Below are positions 21,912-31,225 of a stretch of 64,000 bases of DNA, piece by piece. This stretch comes from Rostrohypoxylon terebratum. Lineage: Eukaryota; Ascomycota; Sordariomycetes; Xylariales; Hypoxylaceae. The notes under the pieces are model-generated. The model was not told the DNA's origin and made no database searches. It saw nothing but the letters and a program-made list of their open reading frames with translations. Every line of letters begins with the position of its first letter. Positions within the stretch are counted from its first letter, which is position 1. The stretch is from contig MU385885.1 of assembly GCA_022497145.1 (NCBI GenBank), forward strand, positions 124,001 through 188,000. Direction: 5' to 3'. The translations under genes and the position numbers were made by a program.

Positions 21912-22848
21912 ATGAATATTCCGATGGATGGCAACGACAACGATGAGAACGAGCACTTTTTGAAGCATCACGACGATGGTGCTATCAGCTCGTGCAAGCA
22001 TCAGCCCCGGCGGACTCTACTCTTGCATATAGCTTTCTTCATTCTCTATGTTTGCTTCACCGCAATCGTTCTATTTACGTACCCACTACACAGTTGTGGC
22101 AGTGGTGCACGCCTGGACACACTGAGTGAGCATCATCCATCCTTTACACTTTTTATGATTCCTAATCAAATCTGCTAGCTTTGGATGATGAACCTCTTGC
22201 GCTTCGCCGGCAGCGTTTTGTTCTCTCCGAGAACAGCCCATATGCAGGGCCACCCAGCGAAGGCATCGATAAGTCCTGGGCAAAATTACTCGATCACATC
22301 AATCTTCGCGCATCTGACAAAGAGCTTGCGTCCTCGAACCAAACATCAGTTCAGCTACCCGGCGGGCGAGGCTCTTTAGTCTGGATGGACGTGAGTCACC
22401 AGTTGCACTGCGTAGTAAGTAGCTGCTTCTCGATCATAGCTCCCCCAGTTTGAGCGCTATCGCTGAATTTCCTCTAGAAATATCTACGCCAGTGGATCTA
22501 CCGTGATCACTATCATCCAGAAGTCGGCCCCGTGGAGACGCCGCACTGGCTCTTACATGTCGGTGGGTACAATAGTTTTTTCACTGCTTTGTCCCTGGAC
22601 CGGACTGATTTTACTATTCAGATCATTGCTTAGATCTGGTCCGACAAGCATTAATGTGTCGGGCAGACACGTCACTAATGACCTTTCACTGGGAGGCGGA
22701 CAGACGAGAGCCCATGCTCAAGCTGGAGTCGCCCGAGCATGTCTGTGTGGACTGGGAGGATCTGATGGAAAAGGTAGGACCGCGTAGGGTTAGCGACACC
22801 GATATGGAAATGTTGACAAATCCAAACTTAGAGCTAGGCGGCATGTAG
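21912..22848 (+). CDS. UstYa-family (DUF3328) peptide-cyclising oxidase B
   Basis: This is the second UstYa-like gene, with four exons (21912-22125, 22179-22414, 22478-22562, 22622-22848) and 253 residues. The polar N-terminal tail is rich in Asp, Asn and His. One membrane segment (about 35-57) anchors the protein with the catalytic part expected in the secretory lumen. The first metal/catalytic motif HQLHC is at 145-149. The second, HVDHC, is at 177-181, is assembled across the last intron, and is followed by LDLVRQALMCRADTSL. The C-terminal HVCVDWEDLMEKV matches the family. Its role is presumably an oxidative bond-forming step on the tyrosine-containing cores of the precursor at 25.3 kb. 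The exact division of labour among the three paralogues cannot be told from sequence. Confidence 0.93.
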
Positions 22849-23163
22849 ATACCAAGTTACATGTAGCAAAATACATGCTTGTACCTAGCAGAGAACAATC
22901 TAGGTAGCCTGTGTCTATCAATGGGATGTGGAGTGGAGTAGTAGTGCATATTAATGATATGCAGATTTACACATCAGCACACGCAAAGCCGACCCCTGTC
23001 GGCCGCCTGTAGGCGCCTAGGCAGTATATCCATAGGTGCATACCCAGGTACGTATCCTATACTATACTGATAGGTAGGTAGGTTTAATCTCAGTCTTTCG
23101 TCTGGCGATGCCGCCTTGGTAAACTCTTTTCCTTTTCCCCAGACAATCTTCCAAGGAATAATC

Positions 23164-24173
23164 ATGAAGGACCAAAGTGAGGCGTGTTTACCCGAAGAGA
23201 TTGAACCTCTAAACAATGACACGGAGTTATTGTCACGGCCCAGATATAGATCATCTCAAAGACTAAAGTTCATCATTACCATCACTCTGCTCATCGTCTC
23301 AATATTATTGAACATTGGTTTTGTAGTTAATGGTTTGCGAGGAAAAGATTCACGGCAGGACATTTCACCATATGGTAAACCCCTTTTCCCCCCTCTCTAA
23401 TCTGGCCAGTACTCTCCTGTCTGTCAAGATACTAGCTAATCCTTCCCAATAGCTCACCTACCTCGAGATGTCCCAACGAAGTACAATTCACATTCTCCGT
23501 TTGGCATGGGGAGCACCACTGAAGAGGAGCGAGCTATGGCATGGGAAAGCATGGACTCGAGCGCGGGCGAGATCAGCCTAGACAAAGAATGGGCAGAAGC
23601 ACACAACCTGCCAGAATCAGCTCCTTTCGCGTGGGATGAAGGCCGCCAGGTCTATCTGCTGAATGCTCACCACAGCCTACACTGCATGGTAATTATGTTC
23701 ACCATTCTACATCGCCTACGAAGCTTTACTGAACTCAATACCCTCAGCGCAAGGTCCGCCGCGCTATCGTTCTCTACAACTACAACCGCCCGCAGCTAGA
23801 CTCGTACATACACCTGATACACTGTATGGACCATTTGGTGCAGAATATTATCTGCGAAGCCGACGATACGCCCTTTTACACATCGGCAACGTCGAACATC
23901 ACTACAGGGCTCGGTCAGACACGTATGTGCCGCAGCTGGGACCGCCTGACAAAATGGGCCGACGACAACACGGCGTGCTTTGCATACATCAACGAGACAC
24001 AGGGCGTCGGCGCCGTGATCGAGCGCTTCAGATACTGTCCGCGGGGTAGCCCGTTTCTCGGCCCTATGCGTAAGTACTTTGGATATGCGCAAGATTGGTT
24101 CCAGGAGAAGCCAAGAGACATGGATTCCTTGCCACGGTACTGGGAGGGACTGGATGACCGAGAACAACGCTAA
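23164..24173 (+). CDS. UstYa-family (DUF3328) peptide-cyclising oxidase C
   Basis: This is the third UstYa-like gene, with exons 23164-23374, 23453-23688 and 23748-24173 and 290 residues. The ATG at 23164 gives a short acidic tail and a membrane segment at about residues 34-56. A TTG-initiated extension upstream is unlikely. The HxxHC pair is HSLHC (144-148, ending exon 2) and HLIHC (171-175). They are only 23 residues apart, much closer than in A (48) and close to B (28). It is longer than A and B, with a C-terminal extension containing several cysteines (MCRSW, TACFAY, RYCPRG) that could be disulfide-bonded. It is co-oriented with B (316 bp gap) and with the precursor. Confidence 0.92.
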
Positions 24174-25268
24174 GAGAAGGAGGGGTGACAATCTTGGAAG
24201 CCATTGCATATCAAAATATGCAGCAAGTTCATTAATTTAGCTGCGGTGTTACTCTAGGTTTAGGTAGTAGATACCACAATCCTCATGATGAGATGATCCA
24301 CATCACAACAGTAACAATAACATCAGGATCTGACATCTAATATATTTGAATGCAAGGTAGGCTACGCCGTAAGCGGGCAGCTCGAGTGGTGGCCGCATGG
24401 AACTCAGCCCTAGGCCTGTCTTGGAAGATGGGACCCTGACCCGCCCACTCCCGTCTCCTGCCTCCTGGCTCCCGCTTTCTGTCCAACGTGGGGGCCGAGT
24501 TTAAAAAAGAAATTGGGATAGTACTATCAGCAGTATAGAGCATGTGAAGATCCGATTGGCTATAGCTAGAGGGGTAATGATGCTTCGAATCGAGGATCTA
24601 GTCCAACCTCGGAGCTTATTGAGATAAACGCTGTGATACACCAGACTCTCCGGACTTTTCGCATTCACACTACACAAACCCACCCACCAAGTAGAGCTCC
24701 ATCCCGAGTGGCATCCAATGAAGCTCCAAGAGGATGCTATAGACGCCAAGTCTAACCTTAGAATCATATGCCCTTCGATATGAATCCGACGATCTTTACC
24801 CCCTGCCCCGCCCTTGGACCGGCGACAGGAAGGGTCAGCCCCACTATGTATGCGACCATGCACCCGGTATAGATTATTGGCTAGCTTCCTATGTTACCTG
24901 GTGTCGTGCTCGATGGTTGCGTTGCGATGCCAATCCTCTTCAACATATAGATGCTGCTGTGCCACCGGGAGGCACAAAAGGGTATCTTTTGGCGATGTTG
25001 TCTCGGCAGGTGCGCCGGAAGATGGATGATGAGGATGACGGACTCGCCTAGAGCATGCGTGTGTTGGCGGAGGAGATCGGAAGATATCGCAGGGAGCATC
25101 AAAAGCTTTAAGGGATAGAAAAGGGACGAATTTAATGGATGGAGTCTAGCTTCTTTGCTGCTTGCTTGATTGCTTCGTTCCTCTGCCCCAACAACCCCGG
25201 ACTATCCATACAATCTCATACAGACATCGTAGAGTCTAATCGTTTGTGCTCTTATACCATAATCGACA
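24174..25268. other. intergenic region upstream of the precursor gene
   Basis: This stretch of about 1.1 kb holds the UstYa-like C terminator and the precursor promoter. The longest frame (minus strand, 120 codons at 24501-24863) has no family features and overlaps low-complexity DNA, so I do not call it. Confidence 0.5.
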
Positions 25269-25695
25269 ATGCGGTTTATCCTCTCTCTCGCCATCCTCGT
25301 CACTTGCGCCATGTGCGCTCCCGCGCCTGTCAACAGCGGTACGTCAGTTCTTATTCTTCATACTTGATCTTATCACTAATACTCACTGTTCAGGCCGTGA
25401 TACAGCCGCCTCCAGCGTTGACGAAGACTCAAAAGTCATTTACCCTGATTACCGACGCGCTGAGGCCGTCACCGGCGACGACGAGGATTCAAAGGTAATC
25501 TACCCTGACTATCGCCGCGCCGAGACTGTCACGCGCGACGACGAGGACTCAAAGGTCATCTACCCTGATTACCGACGCGCTGAGACTGTCACGCGTGATG
25601 ATGAGGACTCAAAAGTCATCTACCCCGACTACCGCCGTTCTGAGACTGTCGCCCGTGACGACGAAGATGCCAAGGTCATTTACCCCGATTATTGA
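25269..25695 (+). CDS. secreted repeat-containing RiPP (dikaritin-like) precursor peptide
   Basis: This gene encodes the likely precursor of a ribosomally synthesised cyclic peptide. Exons 25269-25338 and 25394-25695 (intron GTACGT...CAG, 55 nt) give 123 residues. Residues 1-17 or so form a signal peptide (MRFILSLAILVTCAMCA). After a short linker come five tandem units of 20 residues. Each has an acidic lead DEDSK, the invariant core VIYPDY, and in the first four units the Kex2 dibasic site RR followed by an A/S-E-A/T-V spacer. The last core is followed directly by the stop codon. This architecture is the one known for UstA, PhomA and AprA-type precursors and fungal Kex2-processed repeat proteins. 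The two Tyr residues in each core are the expected substrates of UstYa-type crosslinking. An alpha-pheromone precursor is an alternative with similar architecture, but the core lacks the Trp/Cys-rich pheromone pattern and three UstYa genes are adjacent. The exact mature ends are not known. Confidence 0.9.
25420..25692 (+). repeat. five in-frame 60-bp units encoding the peptide core
   Basis: Units start at 25420, 25480, 25540, 25600 and 25660 (the last one truncated to 33 bp). At protein level K-VIYPDY is identical in all five and RR in the four complete units. The spacer varies at A/T, G/R, A/S, T/A and S/A positions. At DNA level copies differ at synonymous sites (for example GTC/GTA, ATT/ATC, CGA/CGC), so they are not freshly duplicated identical copies. 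Confidence 0.95.
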
Positions 25696-26536
25696 GGGAA
25701 CCATCCAGGAAATGTGAGCGTTGTGAAATATATTATTTAGGGTCCATGGATGCATGTTTGGGTTTACAGTTTTATCCTATAGTTACATACACAGTTCCAT
25801 CGTTGAGCTGAATTTGAAGCTCGCTTTTCACTCACTAAGGATTATTAGGTATTTGGTCGATGTGGTGTACATCTCTCTAAGGGCTCAGGGCTGTCTCGAC
25901 GACGATTTGAGCAATACACCTAGGTAGCTATAAATATACTTCTATATGGCACTTCTCCAGATGTATGTGTTTGCCATATTTATGTGCTATATACGTTGCC
26001 ATCGTCCGGGTTATATAAAGTCAAGGGCCGAGTGCCTATCTATTGGCAAATCTGGTTTACGTAGCTCAAATCACGGATATGAAGAATAACTGAAGACTTA
26101 TAATCGAACTTCAATATCAGGTTGATGAAAAGGAGATGGAGGTAGACTGGGTTGTATACGACTAGAGGTACTAGTTTCCTCTCGGATTCCCGATTTCACC
26201 TTTCACAAGACGGACTTCTAATCCTGTAATGCCTATCAAGCACGATTCATCGAGCTAGGCTCTAAGGAAGTGTCGGTCGATCAGTCACCAATTCGCTTTA
26301 CCCAAGAACAGAGATGGGAGCTTCGAATCTCAGACATTCAAGATGTCTCATTTCTAGTCCTGAATAGCTAGGTTACTCGGTATATACGACCAATCCTAAT
26401 GGATGAATGATACTAGGTAATCTTCCTGTATCATCATCCAGAATCCATGTCCATATCCCATATATACACGTCTACACGACAAAAGAGATCTATCCCTTAG
26501 GCACCACCAAGCCATCGTAGCCCCATCACCACCTCA
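25696..26536. other. intergenic region between precursor and peptidase
   Basis: This 0.84 kb stretch lies between convergent genes. It is AT-rich, contains no supported gene, and must hold both terminators. Confidence 0.5.
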
Positions 26537-28408
26537 CTACATCATTATGTCCAAAGGGCCCCTCCTCCGTATCGGCCACTCCGGCTTCGCGCTCCCCAAG
26601 CCCCTCTTCACGATCGTCGAGGCCTCCTCGGGGCAGTCCTGGAAGGGCTTGCAATCGGGCTGGCACACGGTGCCCGTGGCCGGGACCTCGCCGGTCTCGA
26701 AGTACTTGCGGACGTACGCGTCGCGGCACTTGCCCGGGGAGTACAGCGTGCCGTGGCCGGAGCTGTTCTGCAGCAGGACGCCGGACCCGGGGTGCAGCTT
26801 GGCCATGTTGACGGCGTTGATGTGCGGCGTCACGGGGTCGTACTTGCTCGACAGGAACATCAGCGGCGCCGACGGCTTGCCCGCCACGTTGCTCGCGTCC
26901 GCGGCTGGCGTCGTGAACGGCCCCGTGAACCGGTACTTGGGACGCACGCGCCAGCCCGTGCACGCGAGCCGGATCTGCGCCCAGTACGCGGCGAAGTCCG
27001 TGGACTGCGACTTCAGCTCGCCGACGTACGACACGAATTCCTTCGACGTCAGGTTGGTCTGCGGGGCCGCGTCGCTGCAGCCCACGGCGAACAAGGCGTC
27101 GTTCTCCCACGTGTACGTGGTGGGCGCGGTCGAGGGGCAGAAGGTGGAGGCCGAGGGCACGCCGAGGGTCTGGTAGACCGAGGTGAAGTTCCCTTGCATG
27201 GCCTCGGCGAGCACGCCGGCGACCATCGGGAAGTAGATCTGCGGCTGGTACAGGCCCGAGAAGATTATGTTGATGAGGTCGGTGCGTGTGATCAATTCGA
27301 TGCTGTTTCCGGTCACGTACTGCGCGGGAGCCTCGTCGAGGGAGGTGAGGAGCGCCTCGACGCGGTGCTGGATGTCGGCGGCGCTGCTGTCGCTACTCTG
27401 GTAGAGGGTGCAGTTGCTGCGGGCTTCGTAGCAGAAGGTGTAAAATGTCCCCAAGTCTGCTTGGGAGTCTTGCAGACTCTTAGACCAGAGCTGAGGGTGC
27501 GCATGTTAGTTTTTCCATGTTGTTGGTGTGTTTGGAAGGGAACTTACGCCGGCGAAGTAGTCAGGGGCATCTACGACACCCTCAAGGAGTACGCGGCCAA
27601 CACGGCCAGGGAACTGGGACGCAAACGAGTTTCCAAGGAGAGTTCCATACGAGAAACCCCAGTACTGGATCCTAGCAACATCTTTCTTCTCTCGCTGCTG
27701 CACTCGTCGGGCTCCACCACGAGCGTGCAACTTCGTGCTGGCAGTCCCGTTGCTTTTCCGCAACTCATCGATCTTGTCAACAATCTCGACCATATCTCTC
27801 GCCACACTTGCCGTGGACATGTAAGCGTGAATCTCCGACCCGGAGGCGCACAGGCTTCCGAATGAGCCGAATAGCGATTTCTGGCGGCTGACGACACTTA
27901 GTCCGGAGTCTAGGGGCCCCATAGAGCGGAGCTCTATGAGGTTGTAGTCTCGGGAGAATTGGTTGTTGAAGCAGTCTGCCTTGGGCTCCGAATAGGCGAC
28001 ACCGCGTGGGTCGAAGGATAGGATTTCATAATGCTTGTTGCCGTCGGCGGACTTCTGTAGAATCTCGCCTGCTTCGAGCAGGAATTGCACGCCCGAACCA
28101 CCCGGGCCACCGGGGTTGGTGATGATGGTGCCGCCGAATGAGGGGTCGCTCTCGTTTACCGTGGCCGGTAGAGCGATGATAGCTAGACTGACACGAGATG
28201 TGCCATTGACCGAGGTAGAGTTGTTCAGCCAGTCGAGCGGGACTGACAATTTGGCGCACTTGAAGCCCGAGTAACAACTGGTGTATTCGAGTGACGTAGA
28301 TGGCTTTATGGTTGTCCAATCGAAAGTCGGAGACGAAGCCTGTGTTTCAGCCACAGCATATTGGCTCAAAAGCCCGGCTGCGAGACCGGATAACGTCGCG
28401 GTCCTCAT
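26537..28408 (-). CDS. secreted S33 tripeptidyl-aminopeptidase-like serine hydrolase
   Basis: This is a predicted extracellular serine exopeptidase of the S33/TAP-like family, which removes short peptides from N-termini. Exons 28408-27548 and 27490-26537 (57-nt intron) encode 604 residues. A signal peptide (MRTATLSGLAAGLLSQYAVA) starts the protein. The alpha/beta-hydrolase core shows the oxyanion-hole loop GGPGGSG (about 101-106), the nucleophile Ser253 in GFSYG, acid Asp505 in SSKYDPVTP and base His533 in SSGHGT. The last two lie in the C-terminal TAP-like domain. Several N-glycosylation sequons are present. The second exon is notably GC-rich and produces long antisense shadow frames. Its place beside the precursor suggests trimming of Kex2-released peptides. 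That differs from the S41 peptidases of the ustiloxin and phomopsin clusters and remains inference. Confidence 0.9.
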
Positions 28409-29830
28409 TTGCGGTGATTTGTTCTTTCAAAGTAAAGCTGAGATCGTTAATGTCGCTGAAGCTTAAATCATTGAGGTTGGAGATTATATCTTGTATCTTG
28501 GATTTCGGGATTGACCTTACTGTTATAATATATACAATATCTACAACATATACATACGACAGCTCATGACCCCATCACGCAGGGGCCAAGCCAACTCAAC
28601 GTACTGTTCACTACCGGAAGAAGGCTGTGCTTCTAGGCCTACAGAATTAATGATCCTTCTGGACAAAGGAATAGTACTTGAATTGTCGATCTTCAGCTCG
28701 CTAATTCGCACGTGGAGAAATCGACGTATCGGAATGAATCATGAGTGATATCTGCCATTAGGCATCCATCAAAGTGAACGTGGATATTGGAGTTGGAGTA
28801 TTGGAGTATTAGGTGACAGGTATTTAATACTTAGTATTCACTTAAAAGACAACGGGAAAGTCGAGTCAGCCAATCAGAGAGCACTTTGCTCTTGGCAGAT
28901 TTCCTAATTGGGTAGGACTCCGCCCCGTTTAGGCTTAGACACATAGACACATAGACACATTACACGCTACCTGCATATACGGCTATACCACATTACGCAA
29001 TATATCCACCATCCGTAACATCCATGGCGTCCATGGCATCGCCAATTATCGATGGGGCTGGTAAGGCTTAGTTCGATTTGAAATGAGCCCTGGAGCTTAT
29101 TGGTCTAATATCCTCATAGCTTGCCGGCTTGAAGACGTGTGGCTCCGAGGCTCATACTCTCCGTTCAGCTCTACTATCATGCTGCGAAATTCTCACTCGC
29201 AGGTCAGCTTCGGCTTCATTGGCTCGTTAAGAAATCACATTAGTCATGTAAACAAACCATGCTACGACTTTGTTGACGGGGGGGGTTCCTAACATAAAGG
29301 TATCTGTCTGCCTAGTACCTAGTAGTATAAAGCGTAATTAGAAGAAAATGTACTAGCTAGGTAGGACCTAGGTACACTGCTTTGCCTGATCTTTTACCGA
29401 TCTATTACTTGTGGGAAATTAAGATTTAGGCACCTACATAGTAGATGCCGTGTGCGTGTAAAGTTACACGGCAGCTGTTTTGTGGGACAACCGGATCAGA
29501 GCAAACATTGAAGCAGAAGTATCCAAGTATCCAAGGATGTCGTTGCTTGACGGCGTCATGACAAATTGGAATGGAAGTGATCACTGTTTAATTACTTGCT
29601 TTACAAGGACTGGGATTGACTGAGATTGCCTCTCAAATTGGTAAATTGGTGAGATGAAACGTTCATTGAACTCCCAACATTACATGTCACCGCATACGAT
29701 TCTCCGCGGATCCCAAGCAAACATTTCCGAGTCGTGTAATTTCGATTCGTGACCTTTTCGTAACCTTTCTTTGACCAGTTTTTCACATTATCATCTAATC
29801 GAACACCAATCTTACAGTATCTTACAGTTC
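28409..29830. other. intergenic region
   Basis: This 1.4 kb stretch between the peptidase and transporter genes has no supported gene. It contains a short tandem (AGACACAT repeated at about 28937-28960) and a CCTAGG-containing patch near 29355-29375. Confidence 0.5.
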
Positions 29831-31225
29831 TCACAGGTCTTTCTTCTCCGGCGTAGCTTTCCTCGTCTTCTCCGATCCAGGCGGTGACTTGAGCCCAGCA
29901 AACACCAATAACGTCACACCCAAAATACCCGCAGCGCCTGCACCGTACGCTACTTCTCGTCCTGCCCACCAGTACACGCTGGTGAACAGAACTGGGCCTA
30001 ATCCACGACCAAGCTGGCCCCAGCTGCGAAGAATGCCTAATTTACCACCGCGCTCGCCCTCGCTTGCTTCAAAGCTGCTAAGAGTGTTGAGACCGCTGAC
30101 GACTGTGGCTGAGGTGGTCGCTAGGCACGTAGCGGCAAGGTATAATGAGCCGATGGAGCCGATGCGTCCGAGCATCACAAAAGCAAGTAAACATGCGCTC
30201 ACGCCAATCCGTACGGTGAGGAGGGGGGGTAAGCGACGAGTGACTCCGCCTTGGAGGATCGAGGCGATCAGACCCACATAGCCTAGCAGCCGTCCGTTTT
30301 GAGCCGAGTTGTACTGGAAGAGATCGTATGTCATGAAGGGCAGCGAAAATTCCATTCCCGAGAAAAACAGCAAAAAGCTGAAATGTACTAGGTTTAACAG
30401 GAAATGGGAATTTGTACGCGTCACCGCTGCTGCCTTGGTGGCTGTTTTCGCTATTTCCTTCCTTGTTTGAGTTGGTAGCGTCTCGGGTAGCGAGGCATAC
30501 AGATATATCGTCTCGACCACGATCAGGGTTAAGGACACACCGGCAGCTGTTGCGAAAGGGTTTGCGGCCACTGTCGCGATAGAGCTTAAGTATGCGCCTA
30601 GAGCAGGACCGAAAGTAAAGGCGATGGAGAAGCAGGCGCCTATCAAAGCCATGGTCGACCCACGGCTAGTTTCGTCCGAGATATCGGTCGCGATAGCTGT
30701 TGCTAACTGTACATTACCCTCTGACAGTCCACCAACGATGCGCGATGCAAGGAAGGTCCTGAAATCGACGGCCATCACCCAAAGGAGTACGGATACGATG
30801 TTCCCAGCCATGCTGGCAAGAAGCGCCGCTCTCCTGCCATACTTGTCGGATAAGTGTCCGATGACAGGAGATGCGATAGCCTGAAGCAGAGAGAACAAGC
30901 TTCCTAGCGCTCCTCCCAGTAGAACAATATCATATCTCGAGTCGATCGGTTTCGCAAAGGCAGATTTGTAGGTGTTAAGGCCGCCGAGGATTCGCGCAAG
31001 TAGCGTCGACTGGGACTCGGGACCGGCTTCGCTATTTCGGTAGAACTCGAGGAGTTTCGGGAAGAGAGGGAGAATAAACGTGAAAGAGATCTATTAAAAC
31101 AACAGTTAGCTTTGAGACTACTTTGCTATCTCGTCCCCAAGAATCTAACATACCAAGTCCAAAAGTAATGATATGAAGATGACTTTGAGCACTCTCTTTC
31201 GAGTGCCTGGATCTACGGTAGACAT
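29831..31225 (-). CDS. MFS transporter (TetA/MFSD10-like)
   Basis: This major-facilitator exporter has exons 31225-31154 and 31090-29831 (63-nt intron) and 443 residues. The first exon encodes MSTVDPGTRKRVLKVIFISLLLDL, the cytosolic tail and start of helix 1. The conserved loop 2-3 motif GHLSDKYGRRAAL is present, and about twelve hydrophobic helices can be followed. The general pattern is that of tetracycline-resistance-like drug:H+ antiporters and the eukaryotic MFSD10 group. Such transporters occur both as housekeeping genes and as cluster exporters. It is the only transporter near the peptide cluster, so export of the product or self-protection is possible but unproven. Confidence 0.9.

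Noticed and set aside
25269..25695. Interpretation as an alpha-type mating pheromone precursor
   Set aside because: The architecture (signal peptide, repeated Kex2 units) fits. However, the core VIYPDY lacks the Trp/Cys/Gly-Gln pattern of filamentous ascomycete alpha pheromones, and three UstYa-family genes are adjacent, which favours a cyclic-peptide precursor.
26753..27865. 370-codon plus-strand frame antisense to the S33 peptidase
   Set aside because: It is an Arg/Gly/Val-rich shadow produced by GC-rich third positions of the peptidase exon and runs across the peptidase intron. The opposite strand has a complete catalytic triad and signal peptide.
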